The notes below the pieces were generated by a model. That model saw nothing but the letters and a program-made list of their open reading frames with translations, had not been told where the DNA came from and searched no databases. Made by a program: the position numbers and the translations under genes. From the NCBI GenBank assembly GCA_003648815.1, contig QMPZ01000001.1, forward strand, positions 1 through 53,372: 53,372 nt of DNA. Reading direction: 5' to 3'. Positions within the stretch are counted from its first letter, which is position 1, and every line of letters starts with the position of its first letter. Shown here in pieces: positions 7,299 to 16,425 of the stretch. This stretch comes from Candidatus Aerophobota bacterium. GTDB taxonomy: Bacteria > Aerophobota > Aerophobia > Aerophobales > B47-G16.

Positions 7299-8783
7299 TT
7301 GAACGAAATAAAGGAATGGATACGGGTTCGTTTTGCTCCAAGCCCTACAGGGCAGCTCCATATAGGAGGAGCGAGGACAGCTCTCTTTAACTGGCTGTTT
7401 GCTCGACATCACAGGGGTAAGTTTATCCTCAGGATAGAGGATACCGATGTTGAGCGATCCAGCGAGCACTTTGTCCGCTCGCTTATAAAGGATCTCAGGT
7501 GGTTAGGACTGGATTGGGATGAGGGGCCCGATGTGGGGGGAGATTACGGACCTTATTTTCAGTCTCAAAGAGGGGACATCTATAAATACTACGCTCTCAA
7601 GCTTTTAAAGGAGGGCAAGGCCTATTTTTGTTATTGTACTCCTGAGGAGCTTGAGGAGGAAAAAAGGAGGATGCAGAGGGAGGGAAAGCCTCCTAAGTAT
7701 AGTGGCCGTTGCCGAAACCTTACCCCTCGTCAAAGACGAATGTTTGAGAGCGAAGGAAGAGAGCCCACGATAAGGTTCAAGGTTCCTGAAAAGGGGATTA
7801 CCTCTGTCAAGGATCTGATTCGGGGCGAGGTTTGCTTTGAAAACAGGCTCTTAGGTGACTTCATTCTGCTCAAGTCTAATGGAATGCCTACTTTTAACTT
7901 TGCCAACGTAATTGATGATTCCTTGATGGGGATAAATTATGTGATAAGAGGGGATGACCATCTTTCTAATACGCCACGACAAATCTTACTTTATCAGGCG
8001 CTAAACTTTAAGGTCCCTAAGTATGCTCATCTGCCTATGATCCTCGGAAGCGATGGGACAAAGTTAAGCAAAAGACATGGAGCTACCTCTATATCTTATT
8101 ATAGAGAAAAGGGTTATCTTCCCTGGGCTCTGGTAAATTACCTGGCTCTTTTGGGATGGTCCACTCCTGACAGTCAGCAGCTTTTTGAAAGGGAGGAGCT
8201 TATCCAGAAGTTCTCCTTGGAGAGGGTGGGGAAAAGTTCAGCCATCTTTGATCCTAAGAAACTGGAGTGGATGAACGGAGAATATATCCGCAGGAGTAAA
8301 CCGGAGCGGTTGGTCGAGTTGCTCCTTCCCTACCTTGAGAGGGCAGGTTTGATAGGCAGGAGAATAGATCCCTCGACTCGGGAAAAGATTACAAGGGTAG
8401 TCGAGTTAGAACAGGATAGACTCAAGGTTCTCTCCGAGTTCGTTGACCTGGCCGATTTTTTCTTTAAGCGGAACTTTACCTACGATTCCCAGGCGGTCAC
8501 GAAGATACTGAAGAGACAATATGTTCCCTCTTTACTGGGGGAGATGAGGAAAAGAATTGAGCGGATGAGCTCCTTTGATGCGGAAAGCCTGGAGAAGATG
8601 GCTCGCAGTTTAAGCGAGGAGCTTTCTCTGTCCACGAGCAAGGTATTTCATCCCTTGCGAGTTGCTTTGACAGGAAAAATGAAGGGTCCGGGTTTGTTCG
8701 AGTTAGCGGAGGTGTTGGGGAAAGAGGAGACCCTGAGGAGGATTGATAGAACCTTAAAAAAGCTGAAGACCGAATACGTTTGA
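7299..8783 (+). CDS. gltX: Glutamyl-tRNA synthetase
   Basis: Attaches glutamate to tRNA-Glu, and probably also to tRNA-Gln. The 494-residue class I enzyme has the HIGH-type motif FAPSPTGQLHIGGARTA near residue 12, a C-x-C...C zinc site (CYC and SGRC), and GTKLSKRHGA as the KMSKS loop. It starts at TTG 7299 with AAGAAGGA upstream; the nearby ATG is out of frame. It is followed within 10 bp by tRNA-Gln and then tRNA-Glu genes. No GlnRS gene is in the window. A non-discriminating role is inference. Confidence 0.95.
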   Translation: MNEIKEWIRVRFAPSPTGQLHIGGARTALFNWLFARHHRGKFILRIEDTDVERSSEHFVRSLIKDLRWLGLDWDEGPDVGGDYGPYFQSQRGDIYKYYALKLLKEGKAYFCYCTPEELEEEKRRMQREGKPPKYSGRCRNLTPRQRRMFESEGREPTIRFKVPEKGITSVKDLIRGEVCFENRLLGDFILLKSNGMPTFNFANVIDDSLMGINYVIRGDDHLSNTPRQILLYQALNFKVPKYAHLPMILGSDGTKLSKRHGATSISYYREKGYLPWALVNYLALLGWSTPDSQQLFEREELIQKFSLERVGKSSAIFDPKKLEWMNGEYIRRSKPERLVELLLPYLERAGLIGRRIDPSTREKITRVVELEQDRLKVLSEFVDLADFFFKRNFTYDSQAVTKILKRQYVPSLLGEMRKRIERMSSFDAESLEKMARSLSEELSLSTSKVFHPLRVALTGKMKGPGLFELAEVLGKEETLRRIDRTLKKLKTEYV

Positions 8784-8791
8784 CGGTGTTT

Positions 8792-8865
8792 TGGGGGATC
8801 GGCTAGTGGTAGGCCACAAGACTCTGGATCTTGGAGCGGAGGTTCGAATCCTCCTCCCCCAGCCA
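8792..8865 (+). tRNA. tRNA-Gln (anticodon CTG)
   Basis: The cloverleaf is complete. The acceptor stem is TGGGGGA/TCCCCCA, the anticodon loop CTCTGGA sits in stem CAAGA/TCTTG, and the T arm is GGAGG TTCGAAT CCTCC. The discriminator is G and the CCA end is encoded. The first pair is U1-A72, the known determinant used by the bacterial GatCAB amidotransferase to recognise tRNA-Gln. Confidence 0.96.
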
Positions 8866-8868
8866 GAT

Positions 8869-8941
8869 GGCGCTATCGTCTAGGGGACAAGGACAGGTGG
8901 TTCTCAGCCATCAGACCGGGGTTCGAATCCCCGTAGCGCCA
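8869..8941 (+). tRNA. tRNA-Glu (anticodon CTC)
   Basis: Acceptor stem GGCGCTA/TAGCGCC, anticodon loop TTCTCAG (CTC), T arm CGGGG TTCGAAT CCCCG, discriminator A. No CCA is encoded (ATCA follows). It lies 3 bp after tRNA-Gln, so both are probably processed from the gltX transcript. Confidence 0.96.
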
Positions 8942-8977
8942 TCAACTTTTTTAATTATATAAAATCGGAGATTTTGC

Positions 8978-9406
8978 ATGAAGACCTACATACCCAAAGT
9001 TGAAGATATTGAGAAAAGGTGGTATCTGGTAGATGCGGAGGGGAAGGTGTTGGGCAGACTGGCGAGTAAAATCGCCAGGATTCTCTCGGGCAAGAACAAG
9101 CCCATCTACACCCCCCATCTGGATGTGGGTGATTTTGTGGTGGTGATAAACGCCGAGAAGGTGCGGGTAACCGGTGGCAAGGAGAAGAAAAAGATTTATT
9201 ATCATCACTCAGGATATCCAGGGGGGCTGAAGAGTTGGACCTATGAGGAACTTTTGAAGAAGGACCCCTCAAGGATAATCAGAAAGGCTGTTCAGGGAAT
9301 GCTTCCTAAGAATAAGCTTGGCAGGCGAATGCTCAAGAAACTTAAGGTTTATCCGGGTCCCGAACATCCTCATCAGGCTCAAAAACCGCAAAAGATAGAG
9401 TTATAA
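8978..9406 (+). CDS. rplM: 50S ribosomal protein L13
   Basis: A primary rRNA-binding protein of the large subunit. The 142-residue product has normal length and the family features: WYLVDAEGKVLGRLAS at 16-31, YTPHLDVGDFVVVINAEKV, a long VTGGKEKKKIYYHHSGYPGG loop, and AVQGMLPKNKLGRRMLKKL. It starts with ATG 37 bp after tRNA-Glu. Bacteria normally pair rplM with rpsI (S9), but here a purine nucleoside phosphorylase gene follows 13 bp downstream and rpsI is absent from the window. Confidence 0.97.
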   Translation: MKTYIPKVEDIEKRWYLVDAEGKVLGRLASKIARILSGKNKPIYTPHLDVGDFVVVINAEKVRVTGGKEKKKIYYHHSGYPGGLKSWTYEELLKKDPSRIIRKAVQGMLPKNKLGRRMLKKLKVYPGPEHPHQAQKPQKIEL

Positions 9407-9419
9407 CGAGGAGATTGAG

Positions 9420-10244
9420 ATGGCACCTTCTTTATGGGAAAAGATTGAGGAGACGAAAAAGTTCATCCAGGCCAGGACAAATATCAAGCCCCACATAGGG
9501 ATAATTCTGGGTACAGGCTTGGGGGCTTTAGCGGAGAAGATAGAGGAAAAAGAGGTAATCCCCTACCGGGATATTCCCAATTTTGCTGTCTCCACCGCTC
9601 CGGGGCAGGAGGGAAACTTGATCCTGGGCAGGCTTGGCGGCAAGGAAGTGATGGCGATGCAGGGAAGATTTCACCTCTACGAGGGTTATTCCTTAGAAGT
9701 GATAACTTTTCCCGTAAGGGTAATGAGGGCAATGGGGGCAGCTTTCTTAATTGAGTCCAACGCAGCGGGAGGGATAAATCCCAATTTCAGGGCAGGAGAT
9801 TTGATGGTCATCACTGATCACATTAACCTGACCGGACACAATCCCCTCATCGGTCCTAACGACGAGAGGTTAGGTCCGCGTTTTCCCGATATGTCTGAGC
9901 CTTATGACAATGAGCTGATTGAGCTTGCTGAAAGGATTGCCTTAGAGGAAAGGATTAAGCTGCATAAGGGGGTCTACGCCGGGGTGACCGGGCCGAACTT
10001 TGAGACCCGAGCTGAGTACAGGTTTTTATATAGAATTGGGGCGGATGCCGTGGGGATGTCCACCGTTCCAGAGGTGATCGTGGCCAAACATAGCGGCCTG
10101 AGGGTATTGGGCATCAGTTGCATCACTGATGAGTGTGTGCCGGATAGGTTAGAGCCTGTTGACTCCGACAAGGTCATCAGCGTGGCAAGGAAAGCGGAGC
10201 CGCGGATGACCAAGCTGGTAAAAAGGATAATAACTGAGATGTAA
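9420..10244 (+). CDS. Trimeric purine nucleoside phosphorylase (PNP-I family)
   Basis: Splits purine nucleosides with phosphate for salvage. The 274-residue protein aligns well with trimeric PNPs: LGTGLGALA near the start, MQGRFHLYEGYS with the phosphate-binding Arg/His, SNAAGGINP, GPNFETRAEYR with the base-binding Glu, and VGMSTVPEVIVA. Three active-site positions differ from human PNP. The His of STxxGHxG is Gln (APGQEG), Asn243 is Asp (ITDEC), and the His257 region is replaced. Asp at the second position is known to favour 6-aminopurines, so adenosine use is possible. It is cotranscribed with rplM and ileS. Confidence 0.88.
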   Translation: MAPSLWEKIEETKKFIQARTNIKPHIGIILGTGLGALAEKIEEKEVIPYRDIPNFAVSTAPGQEGNLILGRLGGKEVMAMQGRFHLYEGYSLEVITFPVRVMRAMGAAFLIESNAAGGINPNFRAGDLMVITDHINLTGHNPLIGPNDERLGPRFPDMSEPYDNELIELAERIALEERIKLHKGVYAGVTGPNFETRAEYRFLYRIGADAVGMSTVPEVIVAKHSGLRVLGISCITDECVPDRLEPVDSDKVISVARKAEPRMTKLVKRIITEM

Positions 10245-10256
10245 AAGGTGAAATGA

Positions 10257-13016
10257 ATGGACTACAGCAAGACCCTTAACCTTCCTAAGACAAAGTTTCC
10301 CATGAAGGCAAATCTCCCCAGAAGGGAGCCGTGGATCTTGAACCTCTGGAAGGAAAAGAAGATATATGAAAAGATCAGGGAAAGGAGGAAGGGTGCTCCT
10401 AAGTATGTTCTTCACGACGGTCCCCCCTATGCTAACGGGGATATACATTTAGGACAGGTGTTCAACAAGATTCTTAAGGATATAGTGATAAAGTATAAGA
10501 CGATGCAGGGATTTGATGCTCCTTTCATTCCCGGATGGGATTGTCATGGACTTCCTGTGGAACATCAGCTCTTCAAGAAACTCCGGATAAACAAAGACGA
10601 GATTTCCCAGCTGGAATTTAGAAAGAAGGCAAGAGATTATGCCTATCAATTTGTCGAAAGGCAGAGGGAACAGTTCAAGAGGCTGGGGGTTTTTGCTCGC
10701 TGGGAAGAGCCTTATCTTACCATGGATCCATCTTACGAGGCGGAAATTATAAAAGCCTTTGGCAGTTTAGCCAGGGATGGATATATTTATAGAGGTTTGA
10801 AACCCATTCACTGGTGTTCCAAATGTCAGACAGCTTTGGCTGAGGCGGAGATAGAGTACAAAGAGAAAGCCGACCCCTCTGTTTACGTCAAATTTCCCTT
10901 AAAGGATGCCCTTAAATCTATGCCATCGGACCTGCCCGTTTATCTTTTGATCTGGACGACCACCCCCTGGACTCTTCCGGCAAACATGGCGATTGCAGTT
11001 CATCCTGATATCTTATATTGCCTGCTTAGAGTAGGGGAGGAGGCCATCATTCTGGCAGCTGATCTCGTGGAAAGGGTCGCAGAAGAGGCGGCAATAAAAG
11101 AGAAGAAGGTATTGCTCAGCTTTAGGGGAAAGGAGCTTGAAGGGATAAGATATGAGCATCCCTTTATGAAGAGAGAATCTCGGGTGTTCACCGCTGACTT
11201 CGTAAACTTACAAGAGGGAACGGGATGTGTTCATATTGCTCCTGGACATGGAGAGGAGGATTATCTTTTAGGTCTTAAGCACGACCTTCCTATCTTTTCC
11301 CCGGTGAACGAGAAGGGAGAGTTTACCTCTGAAATACAGGATTTTGAAGGGATCTCTGTTTTTGAGGCCAATCCCCTGATCATCCAAAGACTCAAGGAAG
11401 GAGGATATTTGTTTTATGCTGGACAAATTCTTCATTCCTATCCTCATTGCTGGCGTTGTAAGTCTCCCTTGATCTTCCGTGCTACTTCGCAGTGGTTTTT
11501 GGATATGGATAAACACAATTTGAGGGAAAAAGCGATAGAGGTTGTTGACAAGAAGGTTGAGTGGATTCCTCCTCAAAGCAAGGCGAGAATGGAAAGTATG
11601 CTCAAGCAATGTCCAGATTGGTGTCTTTCTCGACAGAGATACTGGGGCGTGGGGATTCCCGTACTCTACTGTGAGGAGTGTGGAAAGCCTATATTAAGTG
11701 ATGAGGTCATTAGGCGAGTTGAGAGTTTAGTCAGGCAGTGGGGTGCTGACATCTGGTTTAAGAAAAAGGTGGAGGAGATAATTCCTCCTGGATTTAAGTG
11801 TCCTCACTGTGGGGCAGATAGGTTCAGGAAAGAGCAGGATATTATGGACGTATGGTTTGAGTCCGGGGTATCCCATGAGGCAGTGGTCGCCCAGGAGGAA
11901 TCTCTAAGGGAGCCTGCTGACCTTTATCTGGAGGGCTCAGACCAGCATCGAGGTTGGTTTCAGAAGTCTCTCCTCACCTCCTTAGCCCTCAAGGGAAGAG
12001 CTCCCTTCCGAAGGGTCCTCACTCATGGATTTATTGTGGACTCTGAAGGAAGGAAGATGTCCAAATCCATAGGCAACGTGATAGACCCCCAGCAGATTAT
12101 AAAGGATAAGGGAGCGGATGTGTTAAGACTGTGGGTCTCCTTAGAGGATTACGCTCAGGATATTCGCGTCTCCGAAAAGATTTTAAGTTATGCCGTGGAG
12201 GTGTATCGAAAAATAAGAAATAGCTTTAAGTTCCTTCTGGGAAATCTTTACGATTTTGACCCCGTCGAGGACAGCGTATCCTTTGATGAGATGCGGGAGG
12301 TGGACAGATTAATACTTTCCCGTCTTCAGGGATTAATCGGGCAGATAACTTTTAGTTTTGAGACATTTAAGTTTCATGAAGCTATCCGTCTTTTCCATAA
12401 CTTCCTCACCAATGAGCTAAGTTCATTTTATTTTGACATCTTAAAGGACAGGCTCTACACCTTTCCAGCCAAATCTAAGGAAAGAAGGTCTGCTCAAACA
12501 GTGCTCTATCAGCTCCTGTTTAGTTTGACCAGATTGATTGCCCCTGTCCTTTCCTTTACCTCTGAGGAGATATGGGAGTATCTTAAAAGCTCAGGGTTCA
12601 AAGCCCAAAACCTTGAGGAGAGCATTTTCTTGACCTCCTGGCCCAAAGCTGAGGACAGATTAGTAGACAAGGAGCTGGAGGAGAAGTGGAGCAGGATAAT
12701 GGAGCTCAGAGATAAGGTGCTGAAGAAATTAGAGGAGGCCAGGCAGTCGAGGACAATTTCTTCTTCCTTAGAGGCAAAGGTCATTATAAATGCATCTGAT
12801 CCTCTTTTTTCTCTCTTAAAGGGTTTGGGCGAGCAATTAAAGGAAGTCCTCATCGTCTCTCAGGTGGAGCTGAAGGAGAAAGAGGGAGAAGTGGAGGTTA
12901 AGGTAGAAAGGGCCGAGGGAAGAAAATGTGAGCGTTGCTGGAACTACAGTCCTTATGTCGGGGAGAACAAAAGACATCCCACCCTCTGTGAGAGATGCTG
13001 GAAGGTGGTGAGTTAA
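10257..13016 (+). CDS. ileS: Isoleucyl-tRNA synthetase
   Basis: A 919-residue class I enzyme. DGPPYANGDIHLG carries the HIGH motif, TTTPWTLPANMAI marks the CP1 editing domain, and GRKMSKSIGN is the KMSKS loop. The C-terminus ends in a two-part zinc finger (CERCWNYSP and CERCWKVV), typical of the bacterial IleRS type. The start ATG at 10,257 follows GGTGAA and lies 12 bp after the nucleoside phosphorylase stop, which leaves no room for a T-box leader. Length and motifs are normal. Confidence 0.97.
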   Translation: MDYSKTLNLPKTKFPMKANLPRREPWILNLWKEKKIYEKIRERRKGAPKYVLHDGPPYANGDIHLGQVFNKILKDIVIKYKTMQGFDAPFIPGWDCHGLPVEHQLFKKLRINKDEISQLEFRKKARDYAYQFVERQREQFKRLGVFARWEEPYLTMDPSYEAEIIKAFGSLARDGYIYRGLKPIHWCSKCQTALAEAEIEYKEKADPSVYVKFPLKDALKSMPSDLPVYLLIWTTTPWTLPANMAIAVHPDILYCLLRVGEEAIILAADLVERVAEEAAIKEKKVLLSFRGKELEGIRYEHPFMKRESRVFTADFVNLQEGTGCVHIAPGHGEEDYLLGLKHDLPIFSPVNEKGEFTSEIQDFEGISVFEANPLIIQRLKEGGYLFYAGQILHSYPHCWRCKSPLIFRATSQWFLDMDKHNLREKAIEVVDKKVEWIPPQSKARMESMLKQCPDWCLSRQRYWGVGIPVLYCEECGKPILSDEVIRRVESLVRQWGADIWFKKKVEEIIPPGFKCPHCGADRFRKEQDIMDVWFESGVSHEAVVAQEESLREPADLYLEGSDQHRGWFQKSLLTSLALKGRAPFRRVLTHGFIVDSEGRKMSKSIGNVIDPQQIIKDKGADVLRLWVSLEDYAQDIRVSEKILSYAVEVYRKIRNSFKFLLGNLYDFDPVEDSVSFDEMREVDRLILSRLQGLIGQITFSFETFKFHEAIRLFHNFLTNELSSFYFDILKDRLYTFPAKSKERRSAQTVLYQLLFSLTRLIAPVLSFTSEEIWEYLKSSGFKAQNLEESIFLTSWPKAEDRLVDKELEEKWSRIMELRDKVLKKLEEARQSRTISSSLEAKVIINASDPLFSLLKGLGEQLKEVLIVSQVELKEKEGEVEVKVERAEGRKCERCWNYSPYVGENKRHPTLCERCWKVVS

Positions 13017-13077
13017 CCCTCCGAACCACCTCAGGGTAATATAAATATTCTACTTTTTAAGGATAACCTGTCAAAAG

Positions 13078-14019
13078 ATGCCTCAGCAGGGTAAGTTTAG
13101 TTATGAATTTATCGTAGAAGAAGAAGGGAAAAGGTTGGACCTCTTTTTGAAGGAATCTCTTCCTCAATTTTCCCGTTCTTTTATTCAGAAGCTCATCAGA
13201 AAGGGAAAGGTCACCGTAAACGGAAAGACCTCAAAGACGGCCTATCATATTAAGAAAGGGGACGAGGTTAGCATCAGCATTCCTTCACTACCCGAGCTAA
13301 AGGTGGAGGCAAGACCCATCCCCTTAGATGTCTTGTGGGAGGATGAGGAGATTCTGGTGATAAATAAACCTGCCGGCATGTTAGTTCATCCAGCTTTACC
13401 CTGTGTAAGAGACGATACCTTAGTCAATGCTCTTTTATTCCACTGTGCTCATCTTTCTCAGGTAGGTGGCATTCTCCGACAGGGGATTGTGCATCGGCTG
13501 GATAAGGATACATCTGGAGTGATGGTGATAGCAAAGGACGATCGCAGTCATCTCTCCTTAGCCACTCAGTTCCGCAAGCGCGTGGTAAAAAAGGTATATG
13601 TAGCTCTGGTGAGGGGAAGACCTCCTGAGGACGAGGGAAGGATAGAGCTGCCGATAGGAAGAAATCCGCAGGACGGAAGAAAAATGAGCATAGGTGGGAA
13701 ATTCAGCCGTGAGGCGATTACCCACTATCGAGTTTTAAAGGAGTGGGAAAGGTGGAGTTTGCTGGAGCTATATCCAAAGACGGGAAGAACTCATCAGATT
13801 CGCCTTCACCTGCACTCAATTAACTGTTTTTTGGTAGGGGATAAGATTTACGGAGGCAGGATGGCGAAGGATTTTCCTTATAGGGTAGAGCGGGGGATGC
13901 TACATGCCAGGACTTTGGGCTTTTTCCATCCTCAAAGAGGAGAATGGATGGAGTTTGAGGCTCCACTACCCGAGGATATGAAAAGAGCAATTAACTGTCT
14001 TGATCTCTCCCTTGCTTGA
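13078..14019 (+). CDS. RluA/RluD-family 23S rRNA pseudouridine synthase
   Basis: Converts specific uridines of rRNA to pseudouridine. The 313-residue protein has an N-terminal S4 RNA-binding domain (RLDLFLKESLPQFSRSFIQ, about 18-36), then the catalytic domain with GIVHRLDKDTSGVMV, which contains the catalytic Asp, and GRTHQIRLHL near residue 240. The RluD type is the closest match, but the exact target uridines cannot be told from sequence. The ATG at 13,078 has a distant AAGGA. It sits between ileS and the fatty-acid genes. Confidence 0.9.
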   Translation: MPQQGKFSYEFIVEEEGKRLDLFLKESLPQFSRSFIQKLIRKGKVTVNGKTSKTAYHIKKGDEVSISIPSLPELKVEARPIPLDVLWEDEEILVINKPAGMLVHPALPCVRDDTLVNALLFHCAHLSQVGGILRQGIVHRLDKDTSGVMVIAKDDRSHLSLATQFRKRVVKKVYVALVRGRPPEDEGRIELPIGRNPQDGRKMSIGGKFSREAITHYRVLKEWERWSLLELYPKTGRTHQIRLHLHSINCFLVGDKIYGGRMAKDFPYRVERGMLHARTLGFFHPQRGEWMEFEAPLPEDMKRAINCLDLSLA

Positions 14020-14052
14020 GGAGAAAAAAATATCTTTTATGGGAGGATATCA

Positions 14053-14793
14053 GTGTCCTTGGAGGGTAAGGTAGCCGTGGTTACGGGAGGAGGCAGGGGT
14101 ATAGGCAGGCAGGTTTGCCTGAGATTGGCTCGGGAAGGGGCGAAGATAGTCATATTTGACCTTGAGGAGGATTCGTCCCGGAAGGTTGTTGAGGAGATAG
14201 AGAGCAAAGGAGGAGAGGCTTTTTTCATCAGGGTAGATGTTGGAGAGCTTGAACAGGTAGATGAGGCAGTAAAGAGGGTGATTGACAAATTTAAGCGGGT
14301 TGATATATTAATCAACAACGCTGGAATAACTTGCGATAGGCTGCTTTTAAGGATGGAGGAGGAGGACTGGGATAAGGTTTTAAAGGTCAACCTGAAAGGT
14401 GCTTTTAATTGTTTGAAGGCAGTTGCAAAACCTATGGTAAGACAAAGATGGGGAAGAATCATAAACATCTCCTCCACTGTGGGACTGAGAGGAAACGCGG
14501 GGCAGGCAAACTATGCTGCTTCCAAGGCAGGAATTATTGGTCTGACCAAATCAGCAGCTAAGGAGCTTGGCCGGCGTGGTATCACCGTTAACGCCGTTGC
14601 TCCTGGATTTATCGATACTCCTATGACCAGGAAACTGGACGAGAGGACAAAAAAGGAATTTATCTCCCTTATTCCCCTTCGTCGAGCAGGAAGAGCTGAT
14701 GAGGTGGCAAGTTTAGTCGCTTACCTGGCTTCTGATGAGGCTTCATACATCACAGGTGAGGTAATTAAGGTAGATGGTGGGATGGCTATGTAG
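14053..14793 (+). CDS. fabG: 3-oxoacyl-ACP reductase
   Basis: An NADPH-dependent short-chain dehydrogenase that reduces 3-oxoacyl-ACP in fatty acid elongation. The 246-residue protein shows TGGGRGIG (11-18), NNAG, the catalytic Ser, Tyr and Lys in NISS and NYAASKAG (about 141, 154, 158), and the C-terminal TGEVIKVDGGMAM. It starts at GTG 14,053 with GGGAGG 7 bp upstream. It precedes acpP, fabF and rnc, a common fatty-acid gene order, but fabD, fabH and plsX are absent here. Confidence 0.95.
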   Translation: MSLEGKVAVVTGGGRGIGRQVCLRLAREGAKIVIFDLEEDSSRKVVEEIESKGGEAFFIRVDVGELEQVDEAVKRVIDKFKRVDILINNAGITCDRLLLRMEEEDWDKVLKVNLKGAFNCLKAVAKPMVRQRWGRIINISSTVGLRGNAGQANYAASKAGIIGLTKSAAKELGRRGITVNAVAPGFIDTPMTRKLDERTKKEFISLIPLRRAGRADEVASLVAYLASDEASYITGEVIKVDGGMAM

Positions 14794-14829
14794 TTAAACT
14801 GTATTTAGCGGATCTAAAGCCTGCGCTCA

Positions 14830-14858
14830 TTGACAGGCACTTTTAACTATCATAAAAA
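14830..14858 (+). promoter_or_regulatory. Predicted sigma70 promoter for acpP
   Basis: TTGACA at 14,830-14,835 and TAAAAA at 14,853-14,858 are separated by 17 bp, in the 100 bp gap before acpP. A dedicated promoter would fit the high demand for acyl carrier protein. Confidence 0.5.
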
Positions 14859-14893
14859 AGATAAAAAGATAAAGCTTAAGGGAGGTTAAAGGA

Positions 14894-15142
14894 ATGACGA
14901 GAGATGAGATCTTAAAGAAAGTTCAAGAGATCACCAGCGAACAATTAGGAGTGGATGAGTCTCAGATCACCCCTGAGGCTAAATTTGTGGACGATCTGGG
15001 AGCGGATTCGTTGGACACGGTGGAGTTGATAATGGCCCTGGAGGAGGAGTTCAATCTGGAGATTTCCGATGAGGAGGCGGAGAAACTGACCACCGTGCAG
15101 AAGGTGGTGGACTACATTGAGGACCACTTAGAGGAAAATTAG
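14894..15142 (+). CDS. acpP: Acyl carrier protein
   Basis: Carries growing acyl chains on a phosphopantetheine arm. The 82-residue acidic protein has the canonical DLGADSLDTVEL motif, with the attachment site at Ser39, and ends DYIEDHLEEN. A strong ribosome site (AAGGGAGG, spacing about 10) precedes ATG 14,894. It lies between fabG and fabF. Confidence 0.97.
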   Translation: MTRDEILKKVQEITSEQLGVDESQITPEAKFVDDLGADSLDTVELIMALEEEFNLEISDEEAEKLTTVQKVVDYIEDHLEEN

Positions 15143-15181
15143 GAAGATGGGTTGCGAAATTCATCCCTTAAGGGGTGGGAT

Positions 15182-16423
15182 ATGAAGCGTCGAGTGGTAG
15201 TTACGGGAATGGGTGTGGTCTCACCCATTGGCATCGGCGTGGAAGAATTTAAAAAGGCCCTCTTTTCCGGGAAAAGTGGGGTGAGAAGGATAACGCTTTT
15301 TGATCCCTCATCCTATCGTTCTCAGATAGCAGGAGAGGTGAGGGATTTTGACCCTCGAAAGTATCTGTCACCTAAGGAAATTAAGCGAATGGACAGGTTC
15401 ACTCAATTTGGGATGGTGGCGGCAGAAGAAGCGATAAGGCAGGCAGGGATAAACTTTGAAGAGGAGGATACCAGCCGGATGGGGGTTTTGGTGGGATCAG
15501 GTGTGGGTGGCCTGTCCACTATAGAGAGGGAAGAGGGTAATCTGCTTAGAGGAGGCCCTCAGAAGGTAAGTCCCTTTTTAGTTCCCATGTTGATCACCGA
15601 TATTGCCTCTGCCCAGGTTGCTATTCGCTATAGGCTATCGGGACCTAACCTCTCTATTTCTACCGCCTGCGCTACGGGTAATCACTCCATTGGAGAGGCT
15701 TTCAGAGTTATCCAGAGAGGAGAGGCGGATCTGATGATTGCCGGCGGAGCTGAGGCCGCGATTACCCCTTTGGGGTTAGCAGGTTTTTGCTCGATGAGGG
15801 CTTTGTCCACTCGGAATGAGGAACCAGAGAAAGCTTCCCGCCCCTTCGACAGGGAGAGGGATGGCTTTGTGATAGGGGAGGGGGCAGGGGTTGTGGTTTT
15901 AGAGGAGTTAAATCGAGCCAGAAAGAGAGGTGCGACCATCCTGGGAGAGATAATAGGGTTTGGTATGACTGCTGATGCCTATCATATAACCCAACCAATT
16001 CAAGATGGACGGGGCATCAAGGAGGCTATGCTCAGGGCATTGAAGGACGCCGGAGTTTCTCCTCAAGAGGTCGATTATATAAATGCCCATGGTACCTCCA
16101 CCCCCCTTAATGATCGGATAGAGACCCAGGCCATTAAGGATCTCTTTGGTGAGCATGCCTATAGAGTACCGGTGAGTTCTACCAAGTCTATGACCGGACA
16201 TCTCTTAGGTGCAACAGGAGGTGTGGAACTAATTGCTTGCCTTTTAGCCCTCAATGAAGGAGTTATTCCCCCCACCATTAACTATGAAAATCCCGACCCT
16301 GAATGCGATCTGGACTATGTACCTAATAAAGCCAGGAAGCTCAATATAAAGATAGCCTTATCCAACTCCATGGGTTTTGGAGGACATAATGCAGTATTAA
16401 TAGTTAAAAAATACGAGGAATAG
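15182..16423 (+). CDS. fabF: 3-oxoacyl-ACP synthase II
   Basis: Condenses malonyl-ACP with acyl-ACP in chain elongation. The 413-residue protein starts MKRRVVVTGMGVVSPIG from ATG 15,182, behind AAGGGGTGGGA; the frame is open 30 bp further upstream but without relatives' sequence. The catalytic triad falls at Cys163 (TACATG), His303 (NAHGTSTPLND) and His340 (MTGHLLGATGG), the same numbering as E. coli FabF. rnc starts 2 bp after its stop. Confidence 0.97.
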   Translation: MKRRVVVTGMGVVSPIGIGVEEFKKALFSGKSGVRRITLFDPSSYRSQIAGEVRDFDPRKYLSPKEIKRMDRFTQFGMVAAEEAIRQAGINFEEEDTSRMGVLVGSGVGGLSTIEREEGNLLRGGPQKVSPFLVPMLITDIASAQVAIRYRLSGPNLSISTACATGNHSIGEAFRVIQRGEADLMIAGGAEAAITPLGLAGFCSMRALSTRNEEPEKASRPFDRERDGFVIGEGAGVVVLEELNRARKRGATILGEIIGFGMTADAYHITQPIQDGRGIKEAMLRALKDAGVSPQEVDYINAHGTSTPLNDRIETQAIKDLFGEHAYRVPVSSTKSMTGHLLGATGGVELIACLLALNEGVIPPTINYENPDPECDLDYVPNKARKLNIKIALSNSMGFGGHNAVLIVKKYEE

Positions 16424-16425
16424 AT

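Noticed and set aside
10245..10256. T-box or other riboswitch before ileS and the other synthetase genes.
   Set aside because: Gaps before gltX, ileS, hisS, aspS, alaS and cysS are too short or overlap, so no leader structure fits.
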